This document shows, one piece after another, positions 36,080 through 43,890 of a DNA stretch of 50,723 nucleotides. The notes below the pieces were generated by a model. It did no database searches. It worked only from the letters and a program-made list of their open reading frames with translations, and was not told the DNA's origin. The stretch comes from GCA-003244245 sp036266995 (GTDB taxonomy: Bacteria > Actinomycetota > Actinomycetes > Mycobacteriales > Pseudonocardiaceae), in NCBI GenBank assembly GCA_036266995.1, contig DATAWX010000072.1, positions 1-50,723 of the forward strand. Reading direction: 5' to 3'. Both the position numbers and the translations under genes were made by a program. Each line of letters begins with the position of its first letter. Positions within the stretch are counted from its first letter, which is position 1.

Positions 36080-36580
36080 TTGAGCCCCGCTCCTCCAGGA
36101 CCCGTCATACGCCTGCTTCTCCGGGCGCCCGCCCGCTTGTATGACCACGATCTCGGTTGGCTCCTGGGCAAGCGGTTCCTGTGCCTGACCCACGTAGGCC
36201 GGAAATCGGGGCGCCGATACCGGACCGTGCTCGAGGTCATCGGGACTAAGCCGGCTGCGGGCGAGGTCATGGTCATCGCCGGCATGGGCCCGTCGTCGGA
36301 CTGGTACCGCAACATCCAGGCGAACCCGGCCATCGAGGTCGTCGTCGGCCGCAGCCGGTTCGCGCCGATCCACCGCGTGCTCGACGAAACCGAAGCGGCT
36401 GCGGTGGTGCGGGAGTACGAACGGAGCAACCGCTGGGTCCTCCCGGTCATCCGTACAGTGCTGAGCAAACTGCTCGGTTGGCGCTACGACGGCAGCGAGA
36501 CCGGGCGAATCCACCTGGTCCGCTCGCTCCCGATCGTGGCCTTCCGCCCACGTCGCGAGCCAGGCTCCTCCGCCGGGTGA
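36080..36580 (+). CDS. F420-type nitroreductase/quinone reductase (Ddn/DUF385 family)
   Basis: The 166-residue protein has the family pattern LCLTHVGRKSGRRYRTVLEV, GSSSDWYRNIQANP-like (here GPSSDWYRNIQANP) and a C-terminal region after REYERSN. Members bind deazaflavin F420 and reduce quinones or nitro compounds near the membrane. TTG 36080 follows GTGGGAGGAACCCC. It is the last gene before the putative element boundary. Confidence 0.82.
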   Translation: MSPAPPGPVIRLLLRAPARLYDHDLGWLLGKRFLCLTHVGRKSGRRYRTVLEVIGTKPAAGEVMVIAGMGPSSDWYRNIQANPAIEVVVGRSRFAPIHRVLDETEAAAVVREYERSNRWVLPVIRTVLSKLLGWRYDGSETGRIHLVRSLPIVAFRPRREPGSSAG

Positions 36581-36625
36581 CTTCGCGGCATTTCGTCAAC
36601 TGATGCCCATGTCCGCCAGCGCCCA

Positions 36626-36682
36626 ATTACCGCTGTTCAGACTCCAGATAAGACGCCACCATGCGATCGACGTACTTCGCGA
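36626..36682 (-). repeat. Left attachment site: displaced ribE 3' end
   Basis: This 57-bp segment aligns without gaps to the 3' end of ribE at 50102-50158 (43 of 57 identical). Read leftwards it encodes AKYVDRMVASYLESEQR and stop, against AKYVERLVSGYWASDQR and stop in ribE. The match ends abruptly at the 10-bp identity TACTTCGCGA (36673-36682), beyond which the frame is unrelated to ribE. It is best explained as the host's original ribE tail, cut off by integration. Confidence 0.82.
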
Positions 36683-36789
36683 GTCTGGGTGACCTGTGCG
36701 GCATGCTACGCACCGTAGTACCAGCAAACGCCGCACCGGCACCTACTGCGATATGTTCGAGCGGTTGGCCTCCTGAGAGAGGCCCTGCG

Positions 36790-37074
36790 ATGCCCTTCGA
36801 CCCCGCCACCGTGCCCCCGCTGGCCCGGCAACGCCTCAAGCTGCTCGAAACCGCCCTGACCGGGATCCACCTGTCCGACGCCGAGCGGGCGACGCTGGCG
36901 CACCTGGCCGCCGGTCAGGACGTCGAAACGATCCGCAACCTGGCCGCCGTGATGGCCCGGGCTCGGCAGGCTCGGCCGCGGAGTCTCGATGAGCTTGCCG
37001 CCCGCCTGGTCGTTGCCGAGGGGATGGTGGCCGGGTATCGCGAGGCGCGCGGCGGGGCGGACGCCCGGCCATGA
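36790..37074 (+). CDS. Small helical protein near element left end
   Basis: The 94-residue protein is helical and Ala/Arg-rich (LARQRLKLLETALTGIHLSDAERATL as two helices, then TIRNLAAVMARARQ). ATG 36790 follows GAGAGAGG. Its stop overlaps the next ATG (ATGA). Unrecognised; probably a regulatory or structural small protein of the element. Confidence 0.65.
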   Translation: MPFDPATVPPLARQRLKLLETALTGIHLSDAERATLAHLAAGQDVETIRNLAAVMARARQARPRSLDELAARLVVAEGMVAGYREARGGADARP

Positions 37075-37247
37075 CCCGCTCCCGTGGCCCCCTGGCCGAC
37101 TTCCAACATGCGGCCTACCTGATGTCACGCACCGCCGGGGACCTGTCCGCCCTGCAGCGGGGTCGCCTCGGCAAGCGCCTCGTACGCCGAGTGGTCACCC
37201 GCCGCGGGTTCGGTCCCTTGCTCGACGCGTTGTTTCGCAAGCTGTAG
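37071..37247 (+). CDS. Very small basic protein
   Basis: The 58-residue basic protein (DFQHAAYLMSRTAGDLSALQRG.., RLVRRVVTRRGFGPLLDALFRKL by landmarks) starts at an ATG overlapping the previous stop by 4 nt and ends 14 nt before a strong hairpin. Similar short basic proteins occur in actinomycete integrative elements. Function unknown. Confidence 0.6.
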   Translation: MTRSRGPLADFQHAAYLMSRTAGDLSALQRGRLGKRLVRRVVTRRGFGPLLDALFRKL

Positions 37248-37260
37248 CCCATCACACACA

Positions 37261-37295
37261 ACGGGCCCCTACCCAGGACTCGGGTAGGGGCCCGT
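37261..37295. terminator. Bidirectional terminator hairpin
   Basis: A perfect 14-bp stem (ACGGGCCCCTACCC / GGGTAGGGGCCCGT) with a 7-nt loop lies between the rightward 58-residue gene and the leftward XRE gene. Its position suits both. Confidence 0.85.
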
Positions 37296-37312
37296 CGTGC
37301 CTGGCGAGCTGC

Positions 37313-38167
37313 TTAGGTGGGGGCGTTGCAGGCCCGCAGCGAACCGGCAAGGCGCTGGATCAAGGCCACCGCGTCCGAGCTGGTAGTCGCACGTTGCCAC
37401 ATCTGGTCGTAGATGCGCCGGTAGAGGTCGATCTGGCGCGGATCGGTGACGGTTTCCGGGCGGTGCACAAGCTCAATGGAGACGAACGGCTCGTCGCCAT
37501 CGTAGATCACGAAATTGCTCCACGGCACCGCATCGATCGGCTCGCCGAGGGGCAGCACCGCGATAGTGACCGCGGCCAGCGGGGCCAGCGCCACGATCCG
37601 GTCGAGCTGGGCGGCGAGCAGCTCCGGCGCCGAGGATGGCCAGTGCAGCGCGGCCTCCCCGATCAGAAACTCGAACTGGCGTACACCGTTGAAGAGCGTC
37701 TGTTGGCGCTGCAACCGTGCTGCCGCAGCCGCGGTGCGATCCATGACGTTGTCGATGTCGGCCCGGGGGATCACGTAGTGCGCGTATTCGGGGGTCTGCA
37801 ACAGCCCCGGAACCACCGTGGGTTGGAAGTTGCGCACGGTGTGTGCCCCGGTTTCCCGGCCGCGCATCTCGTCTTGCAGGTGAGTCCTGCCCTCGCCCAG
37901 CTTGCCGCGCCAGGACGCCTCCTCCCGTAGTGCGGCGTCGACCAGGGCGAACAACCGATCCCGTGTCGGTGCGTCGGCGTCGGTCGCGTCCGCCCAGGCG
38001 CTCACCTCGTCCCGGGACAGCGGAGCCCTGCCGCTCTCGACGCGGGAGATCGTTGACTGGCTGATCGAGAGCACGCCCGCGAGCGCACGGCCGGACAGAC
38101 CGGCGAACCTGCGAAGGTGCTCCAGCTCCTGGCCGAGTTGCTCCCGGCGAGACCGCGGCGTGCTCAT
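37313..38167 (-). CDS. XRE regulator with DUF5753 domain (WhiJ-like)
   Basis: The 284-residue protein has an N-terminal HTH (LGQELEHLRRFAGLSGRALA, ISQSTISRVESGRAPLS) and a C-terminal DUF5753 domain (FQPTVVPGLLQTPEYAHYVI). Such proteins regulate development in Streptomyces (WhiJ type), usually encoded beside small partner proteins. ATG 38167 overlaps the upstream DUF6879 stop (ATGA). Within the element it may govern the small partner genes or element activity. Confidence 0.88.
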   Translation of the reverse strand: MSTPRSRREQLGQELEHLRRFAGLSGRALAGVLSISQSTISRVESGRAPLSRDEVSAWADATDADAPTRDRLFALVDAALREEASWRGKLGEGRTHLQDEMRGRETGAHTVRNFQPTVVPGLLQTPEYAHYVIPRADIDNVMDRTAAAAARLQRQQTLFNGVRQFEFLIGEAALHWPSSAPELLAAQLDRIVALAPLAAVTIAVLPLGEPIDAVPWSNFVIYDGDEPFVSIELVHRPETVTDPRQIDLYRRIYDQMWQRATTSSDAVALIQRLAGSLRACNAPT

Positions 38168-38682
38168 CGGACCAGGTACTCGGCGAGGCTGATCGAGGCG
38201 GCCACCGCGGCGTCGCGCTGGTCCCGGCACCAACCGACGTCTGTGGTGCGCTCGTAGCCGAGAACCGAACCGGCCGCGTCGTACCGCATGATGATCGCGA
38301 ACGAATCGGGCTCGTCGGTGTCGAACAGCCAGAAGTCCGGTCCCAGGCTGCCCAGCTCAGGGTGTGCGCCGAGGTCGGCGATCCGGGTCTGGTCACCCAC
38401 AGCCTGGGATTCGGTGAAGCCGATCAGCTCGTAGCGGGTGTACTCGGTCAGCGGGTGGCGCACCAGACGCACTCGCGACCACGCCTTGCCCGCGATGGTC
38501 GTAGCCGCGATCCGCGCCAGCCACGGATTCGTCCGCACGGACCGTTCCGGGCGGGGCAACCCCTCCCGGAAAGCACGTAGGCGGGCGTCCTCGGCGCTGA
38601 CCGCGTAGGTCTGCAAGCACTCCAGGCGGAACGCCGAGACGCGGAACTCATCGAAGGCGGCACTGAACTCGTCGGGTGTCAC
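38164..38682 (-). CDS. DUF6879 family protein
   Basis: The 172-residue protein (SAFRLECLQTYAVSAEDARL, HPLTEYTRYELIGFTESQAVG by landmarks, DFWLFDTDEPDSFAIIMRYD) fits DUF6879, which is regularly encoded with XRE-DUF5753 regulators in actinomycetes. The frame is open for hundreds of codons upstream; GTG 38682 starts the conserved part. It overlaps the XRE gene by 4 nt. Function unknown. Confidence 0.8.
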   Translation of the reverse strand: MTPDEFSAAFDEFRVSAFRLECLQTYAVSAEDARLRAFREGLPRPERSVRTNPWLARIAATTIAGKAWSRVRLVRHPLTEYTRYELIGFTESQAVGDQTRIADLGAHPELGSLGPDFWLFDTDEPDSFAIIMRYDAAGSVLGYERTTDVGWCRDQRDAAVAASISLAEYLVR

Positions 38683-38711
38683 CGTCGACCGCCTCTCCCG
38701 GTGTGGCTGAC

Positions 38712-38933
38712 TCAGGCGGGCTGCGCGAGACGCTGGCCGAGCTGCGCAATCAGCGCCAACAGGACGTCGCGGGGGATCATCACGACGTCCTCCTCCGCGG
38801 GTAGCCCGGCGGGCTTGTCCTGCGCCGCCACCCGGTAGCCCTGCACGCGGAAATCTCCCGTGTCGGTCCACTGATCGATACCCGGGCAGTTCCCGTCCTC
38901 GCAGGAGCTGGCCAGCGTGATCACGTTTCGCAT
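38712..38933 (-). CDS. Small Cys-containing partner protein of the XRE/DUF6879 module
   Basis: The 73-residue protein begins MRNVITLASSCEDGNCPGID, then has DTGDFRVQGYRV and a hydrophobic helix near the end (MIPRDVLLALIAQLGQRL). The C...GNCP and VQGY features are typical of small proteins beside WhiJ-like regulators. ATG 38933 follows GGGAGGACAC. It is the first gene of the leftward operon. Confidence 0.72.
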   Translation of the reverse strand: MRNVITLASSCEDGNCPGIDQWTDTGDFRVQGYRVAAQDKPAGLPAEEDVVMIPRDVLLALIAQLGQRLAQPA

Positions 38934-39049
38934 CGTGTCCTCCCGAGACCGACGATTCACTTCGATGCAGGTTAATGCAGCCGGTCCCGGCGGGGGAAGT
39001 TACGGCGGTCATCTGCGGCTCCATGGGTGAACTTGACCTGTGACCCAAT

Positions 39050-39100
39050 ATGATGCACGATTGATTCTGTTTGATGCAATCAGGATCAAGGGTACCGGCC
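39050..39100. promoter_or_regulatory. Possible operator with repeated TTGAT motifs
   Basis: The divergent gap between the XRE operon and the rightward cluster has several TTGAT/ATCA half-sites, including TGAT-GCA-ATCA at about 39071-39081. This is a plausible site for the XRE protein; no direct proof. Confidence 0.35.
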
Positions 39101-39147
39101 GCTCGCTGGCGACCTCCCGAGTCACGGGCGGCCGGTACGCACCAGTG

Positions 39148-39423
39148 ATGGGACACCCAGTGACCAACCAGCCGAGGGGCTTCACCCAGGCCGACGCCGA
39201 GGGGCATGGCACCTTGACTGCCTGGCACGACGGCTGCCGGTGTCCGTGGTGCGCCAGCAAGGCCCGAGAACGCGGCTGTCTGTGCTCGCCGTGCGTCGCT
39301 CTGCGGGCCCACTCGCCTTATGTCGAGATTCCGCAGGATCCCCCGAACCCGGACCGGCGCCGCGGTGCCCCCGACAAACCCGCGGCGCCGGTCCGTACCA
39401 CCCGAAGAAAGGAACTGAAATGA
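39148..39423 (+). CDS. Small Cys-rich protein (zinc-ribbon-like)
   Basis: From ATG 39148 the product has 91 residues with clustered cysteines in CRCPWCASKARERGCLCSPC, suggesting metal binding. The frame is open from GTG 39040; GTG 39160 is another candidate start. Its stop overlaps the next ATG. First gene of the rightward cluster. Unrecognised. Confidence 0.6.
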   Translation: MGHPVTNQPRGFTQADAEGHGTLTAWHDGCRCPWCASKARERGCLCSPCVALRAHSPYVEIPQDPPNPDRRRGAPDKPAAPVRTTRRKELK

Positions 39424-39707
39424 CCCCGCAGCCCGAAGTACTCGACGCCGAAGTGATCTCGATTGATGGCCTGCCCTACTGCCCAGCCGACCAGAGAGGC
39501 CCCGCAATGACCCCGCATCGTGACTCCATGACCTCGCCCGAACGCGTCGCCGCCGACGTGGCAATCCTCGACGTAGCCCAAGCGGTGGCGAAGGCTGCAC
39601 AGCACCTAGCGAATGCCCGAACGGCAATCGTGGACATGGAAATTATCCTCGCCGAGTACAACTCTCGAGACGGCCAGTGCGGCTGCGGCTGCTTCCCCAG
39701 CGTGTAG
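39420..39707 (+). CDS. Small protein with LDAEV motif and Cys-rich end
   Basis: The 95-residue protein starts MTPQPEVLDAEVISIDGLPY, has a long helix (AILDVAQAVAKAAQHLANAR) and ends GQCGCGCFPSV. ATG 39420 follows GAAGAAAGGAACTGAA, a leader shared with other element genes. The opening motif recurs in the next protein (LDAEVVAINGVP). Unrecognised. Confidence 0.62.
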   Translation: MTPQPEVLDAEVISIDGLPYCPADQRGPAMTPHRDSMTSPERVAADVAILDVAQAVAKAAQHLANARTAIVDMEIILAEYNSRDGQCGCGCFPSV

Positions 39708-39806
39708 CCCTATCGTTTCACCTGACCTGCCACAGTCACACCCCATAAATAAATCCCAGCGGCTCGCCACCCGTAGACAATTCCCGATTCCGAAAAGGAG
39801 TTCACC

Positions 39807-40202
39807 GTGGCGACCCTGGTCTGTACTGAAGTACGAGTAGCGCGCCCGGTATCGACGGCACCCGGCGCGCTACTCCCCATTCTGGACGCCGAAGTGGTGG
39901 CGATCAACGGCGTCCCCGTCGCCGCGCTGGAATTGCCCACCGAGCCGCACTGGCTGAACCCGCGCCACAACCCAGAGCCCTACCTGATGGCCGCCCGTTT
40001 CCTGATTCCGCTGGGCATCACGTTGTGCGTCCTCTGGGGCGCGGTGGACCTGATCGAGGCCATTATCGCCCGTGCCGCGACTATCGAGGTCACCTCGGAA
40101 TACGTCGGTATCGCGGTGCTCGGTCTGCTGGCCGCCCTGGCGCTGTTGGGTGGCGGCAAACGAGGCTGCCCCGGCCTACACTGCGCGGGTTGTCGCCGGT
40201 AG
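39807..40202 (+). CDS. Two-helix membrane protein
   Basis: The 131-residue protein contains ILDAEVVAINGVP near residue 26, then two membrane segments (FLIPLGITLCVLWGAVDLI and YVGIAVLGLLAALALL) and a Cys end (CPGLHCAGC). GTG 39807 follows AAAAGGAG at good spacing. Layout resembles small spacer or spread-type membrane proteins of actinomycete elements, but no family is recognised. Confidence 0.7.
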   Translation: MATLVCTEVRVARPVSTAPGALLPILDAEVVAINGVPVAALELPTEPHWLNPRHNPEPYLMAARFLIPLGITLCVLWGAVDLIEAIIARAATIEVTSEYVGIAVLGLLAALALLGGGKRGCPGLHCAGCRR

Positions 40203-40276
40203 CGGATTGCTTGCGGGATCGTGTGAATCCCGCACGGGACTGCCACGGGACTCGATCACGGCGAAAGGGTGGGGCG

Positions 40277-40768
40277 GTGAGCGGACTGGGCGACGCCTTC
40301 CGCGGTGGGCGGGCAAGCGTCCGCGCTGGTCACCGGGTGCCGATTCCCGTCGCGCCTACTCGGCGCACATCCCGCAAATCCCGCCGGGGGGGTGGCCATC
40401 GCACGCGGGCATTCCGGCCGAACCCGTGGCCCCGATGCCGAAGGGGTGACCGTGGCGGGTGCTGGCATCGGGTGCCGCCGCAGTGCATTCACGACCGGTG
40501 CGGGCGGGCATACGAGCCACCCAGTGGGCCGGATCTGCCCTATACTCATCAGGGCGGCTACGGGTGTTGTCCCGGCCCGTGCCGACGCCCTGACAATTGC
40601 GGAAGATGCGCCGATGAATTGCCGCCGAAATGCACGCGGCGCGATCAGTGCGGGCGGTGTGAGGACCACACTCTGCCGTGCCCGGGCGACTGCCAGCGCT
40701 GCGCTGACCGGTGCGACGGGCCGTGCCGAGGGTGCGGGCGCTGCCGCCGGTGCCGGTGCGCCGAGTAG
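40277..40768 (+). CDS. Arg/Cys-rich protein with repeated CxxC pairs
   Basis: The 163-residue product is Arg-rich at first and then contains more than twenty cysteines in spaced CxxC pairs (for example CGRCADELPPKC, QCGRCED, CPGDCQRCADRC, CRGCGRCRRCRC). GTG 40277 follows AAGGGTGGGGCG. Other frames overlap it on both strands; I prefer this one because the Cys spacing is regular. It may bind several metal ions. Unrecognised. Confidence 0.5.
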   Translation: MSGLGDAFRGGRASVRAGHRVPIPVAPTRRTSRKSRRGGGHRTRAFRPNPWPRCRRGDRGGCWHRVPPQCIHDRCGRAYEPPSGPDLPYTHQGGYGCCPGPCRRPDNCGRCADELPPKCTRRDQCGRCEDHTLPCPGDCQRCADRCDGPCRGCGRCRRCRCAE

Positions 40769-41298
40769 GTCGCCTGAACAAGATCCACTCTCCGCAACAA
40801 GATCGCGTAAAAACCCCGGCACTCCGCTACACCGCAGCTCAGAGCCTGTGTCGCATCCGATCCACCCGCCGTTAGTGATCTTGAACTGTCGCGGGCTGCC
40901 GCGGTCCGTTGATCTTGTTCTCCTCCTCTGTCGCGGCCCTGACCAGGCACGTAGCGGCGACCGAAGCACACCGCGGCACGAACCGCGACACCTGACACTG
41001 CCGGCAGTGTCCGGGTGCAGCGGTGCCGAGCTGAGCAGGTCCATGCAGGTGACCGCATGCTCGGATTCGACACACCCCGTAGACAACCGAGGGCGCGTAC
41101 TGGGCCGTTCGGGTGATGCGGTGGCGCTTTCCTAGATCAACAGGATTCCCAAGGACCTCCTCGCGCCCGCGCGCGACGGGGCGCGCACCGGCCTCCTTGC
41201 CATCGTGCGGGCGGCCCGTTCGGCCGGTGCGGGGCTATCTGCGGGGGGTTGGTGTGATCGGTTGGGCCGGACCGGCAGAGGGACGCTCAGGGCGCGGC
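40769..41298. other. Gap with inverted GAACAAGATC repeats
   Basis: No supported gene lies in these 530 bases. The sequence has GAACAAGATC at 40776-40785, AACAAGATC at 40796-40804, GATCTTGAAC at 40877-40886 and GATCTTGTTC at 40911-40920. The first and last are a perfect inverted pair. Confidence 0.55.
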
Positions 41299-41595
41299 TC
41301 AGGCCCCAACGCCGCGATTGAAGGGGCTGCGACCGCCACCGCTGCGGCCGTCGTGCCCGGCGAACACGTTGTCGGCAAATGCGCGGCGCAGCTCATTGAA
41401 CGCTTCCGGGTCGCTCACCCTCAGCTCGTGCAACGGGGGAATGACGACGTCGAGTTCGGGCGAGGCGTCTGCTTCGGTAATCCCGTGGATAGGCGGCTTG
41501 CCCTCCCTGATGAGCTTGTAATCCTCGAATCGTTGCTGCGACGCGGACGGGCCATCGGCATACGCGCTAGCCGGGGGGAGCTTGTATTGAGTCAT
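41299..41595 (-). CDS. Small acidic element protein
   Basis: The 98-residue protein (QQRFEDYKLIREGKPPIHGI, VSDPEAFNELRRAFADNVFAG) is unrecognised. ATG 41595 follows CAGAAAGGAACTAAGAC, the leader shared with the gene at 44998. It is the last gene of the long leftward series. Confidence 0.68.
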   Translation of the reverse strand: MTQYKLPPASAYADGPSASQQRFEDYKLIREGKPPIHGITEADASPELDVVIPPLHELRVSDPEAFNELRRAFADNVFAGHDGRSGGGRSPFNRGVGA

Positions 41596-41731
41596 TGTCT
41601 TAGTTCCTTTCTGTAAGGATCACGCGGGTTAGGCGCAGGTAGGGTATGTGCGGGAAAGGAGGCAAACCGCTGGGCTACCTTGCTTCCACATCTGTGCCGA
41701 TCAGCCAGACCGCACGTGGTGAGTTTGACGC

Positions 41732-42376
41732 CTACCCGCGTGAAGAATCATGGACGCGGTCCGCCGGGCACGCCGAGGAACCAGTTGCCGTTGGCGAGCG
41801 CCTGATACTCCGGGTGCCGGTTCCATTCCACGCCGATCGGTGACGGCATCCCGTACTGGGGGGGCCATCGTATTGCGGTTCACCGAAATGGGCTAGGTGG
41901 TGCTGGAGGCCCTTAATCGTCCGGTACGCCTCCCGGTAGTCCGACTCGGCGGCCTGCGCGGCGCGGGCGAGTTGCTGCGCTTCAGCGATAACGACGGGAA
42001 GATCGGCCATAATCTGGCGGGCCCGCTGCTCGGCCTCATTCTGGGCTTGCTTGGCCTCCTCGATCCGGGCGGCCATGTCGATTTTCTGCCGCTCGGCGTT
42101 GACTTCCTTCTGCGCCTCGAACAGCGCCGCAGCGGTGGCGTCCAGGCGGATTAACTCAGCGCGGGCGGTTTCGAGCTCGGCTGCCGCCGTAGTGTGGTCA
42201 TCAAAGCGCAGTTCGAGCGCCGAATCGGAGCACTCGGCTTCGAGGACCGCAATGCGGGCGCGCACCTCGGCGGCCTGGCCCATCACGTCATTGCGACGGT
42301 GCTGCAGCGTGGTCTCGTGAACGTGTACGTCCGACACGTCGATCTGCTCACCGTCACGCCGTCTGAACAATGGCAC
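41732..42376 (-). CDS. Coiled-coil protein
   Basis: The 214-residue protein has a long heptad-rich region (VRARIAVLEAECSDSALELR, EAQKEVNAERQKIDMAARIEE, AEQRARQIM as landmarks). GTG 42376 overlaps the upstream TAG by one base. Coiled-coil proteins of this size appear in satellites and phages as tail or scaffold parts, but no family is recognised. Confidence 0.68.
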   Translation of the reverse strand: MPLFRRRDGEQIDVSDVHVHETTLQHRRNDVMGQAAEVRARIAVLEAECSDSALELRFDDHTTAAAELETARAELIRLDATAAALFEAQKEVNAERQKIDMAARIEEAKQAQNEAEQRARQIMADLPVVIAEAQQLARAAQAAESDYREAYRTIKGLQHHLAHFGEPQYDGPPSTGCRHRSAWNGTGTRSIRRSPTATGSSACPADRVHDSSRG

Positions 42377-42846
42377 TACGCCACCTGCCCTTGCGGGTAA
42401 GCGCGGACGGACGCCGCCGGAATGCACCAACGGAGCCGGGCGGTCCCGCGACCGTTACCGACTAAGCCGCGAACCTTTCGTGCACCCGGTAGCGCACCAT
42501 TCGCGGCGAGCACCCGACACCATTGGGGGCTTACGCCGAGCATTCCAGCGGCGACCGCCACGCTTACCACCCCGTCATCCTCCGAAGGACCAGCCAACAT
42601 CGGTAAGGATGGCGCAGGTTCGGGCCGCGCAACTAACGGGCAAGCGCGAGTAGTTGCGCGAAGTCGTTGCCGATGGGCGATCGCAGCCTCCCGGAGCGTC
42701 TCGGCCAGCTCGGCCATCTGCGGCGTGCGTCGAGGCACCACGACACCCATCGGCGCCCGTGCCGCCTCCAGCTCGGCTAGCAAGGCGGCCAACATCGCGG
42801 CAGGCACGACCACATCGCCGCCGGGCAACAGCACTGCCGTGGTCAT
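42376..42846 (-). CDS. Protein with C-terminal HTH-like domain
   Basis: The 156-residue protein has an N-terminal helical part (LAALLAELEAARAPMG) and a C-terminal excisionase- or MerR-like HTH (VSVAVAAGMLGVSPQWCRVLA, RWCIPAASVRAY). It is probably DNA binding. ATG 42846 is used; a GTG 15 nt earlier is possible. Confidence 0.65.
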   Translation of the reverse strand: MTTAVLLPGGDVVVPAAMLAALLAELEAARAPMGVVVPRRTPQMAELAETLREAAIAHRQRLRATTRACPLVARPEPAPSLPMLAGPSEDDGVVSVAVAAGMLGVSPQWCRVLAANGALPGARKVRGLVGNGRGTARLRWCIPAASVRAYPQGQVA

Positions 42847-42948
42847 CCGCCCGGCCAGCACAGCGCAGCGGACGCGAATGGCACCTGGTGAGGGTGTCTG
42901 GCCCGGCGGAGGCGACTGGCGGGCTTAGCGGCGATCTCAGGGCTCAAT

Positions 42949-43194
42949 TCACGTACCGCCGGAGTCGACGTAGGCAGCGACGCGACCAATCACCCGCAGC
43001 ATCATCGGGCCGGTATCGAGCGCCGCGTGCTCGGCGAGCATGGCGGCCAACCACGTCATCGCGTCCAGCGCGGCGGCGGTGTCGAGGTCGCCGAGCAACT
43101 CGGCGCGGTCGATGTCGACGGCATCGAGGTGCGCCGTGGCCATCGCCACAGCAGCGCTCAGGGCAGCAGCGCGGGAGTCAGGCACTGGCAGCAC
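42949..43194 (-). CDS. Small helical protein downstream of serine recombinase
   Basis: The 81-residue Ala-rich helical protein starts at GTG 43194 or GTG 43185 inside the recombinase 3' end, so the two are coupled. Unrecognised. Confidence 0.6.
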   Translation of the reverse strand: MLPVPDSRAAALSAAVAMATAHLDAVDIDRAELLGDLDTAAALDAMTWLAAMLAEHAALDTGPMMLRVIGRVAAYVDSGGT

Positions 43195-43876
43195 CCGCCA
43201 GCGCAGCCGCGTCCTGACCGGTCAACACGGCACGCACTGCGCTGGCGTGCCACGTGCTGCCACCCCTCGCCGTGGTCACACCGTCAGCACTCAGACCGGC
43301 CGCGATGGTGCGCAGCGACGCACCGGCGCGATGGTCGGCCGCGATCCGGGCGACCACCTCGACGGGCAGCACCGAGGGGCGGCCGAGGCGCACACCCTGG
43401 GCGCGCTTGGCGGCCAGGCCTTCCTTGGTGCGCTGGCTGATCAGCCGACGTTCGTACTGGGCGGCGCTGGCGATGACGTTGGCGGTCATCTCGCCGGCCG
43501 CGGTGGACGTGTCGCCCAGATCCAGCAGCACGAGCCGCCATCCCCGATCCTTAGCTCGATCCAGCAAGCCAGCGAAATCCCGGACGCTGCGGCTGACGCG
43601 GTCCAGTTTGGTGGAGATCAGCACGTCGGCCTCGCCGCGGTCCAATCGGGCCAGCGCCGCGGACAGGGCGGGGCGGTTCATCGTGGCGCCAGACAGCCCG
43701 GCGTCGGTCACGATCTCCAGCTCCCAGCCGTGGCGCGCTGCCTCCGCGCGGATTATCGCCTCCTGGGCGTCGAGCCCGGCGCCGGACTCCACCTGCATCC
43801 CGGTGGACACCCGGCGGTAGCCGATCGCCCGCACGGTGCCTGACGGGTCTGCGCTGCGGTTCCTCTTGCTGGCCAT
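43178..43876 (-). CDS. Serine recombinase (resolvase family)
   Basis: The 232-residue protein has the resolvase catalytic domain (YRRVSTGMQ with the nucleophilic Ser, DVLISTKLDRVSRSVRDF) and a short HTH (ASLRTIAAGLSADGVTTARGG). It has the size of a small resolvase or invertase, not a large integrase. The element already has a tyrosine integrase, so this may resolve multimers or invert a segment. ATG 43876 is used; GTG 43891 is an alternative. Confidence 0.9.
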   Translation of the reverse strand: MASKRNRSADPSGTVRAIGYRRVSTGMQVESGAGLDAQEAIIRAEAARHGWELEIVTDAGLSGATMNRPALSAALARLDRGEADVLISTKLDRVSRSVRDFAGLLDRAKDRGWRLVLLDLGDTSTAAGEMTANVIASAAQYERRLISQRTKEGLAAKRAQGVRLGRPSVLPVEVVARIAADHRAGASLRTIAAGLSADGVTTARGGSTWHASAVRAVLTGQDAAALAGAASA

Positions 43877-43890
43877 GGTCTCACTGTACA

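Noticed and set aside
38683..39627. Upstream extension of the DUF6879 frame to 487 codons
   Set aside because: The extra part is antisense to two small genes with good ribosome sites and has an Arg/Gly-biased composition typical of a shadow frame.
40256..41086. Minus-strand and alternative plus-strand frames of 276 codons
   Set aside because: They overlap the Cys-rich frame, lack recognisable motifs and have no supported start; the regular Cys spacing favours the frame from 40277.
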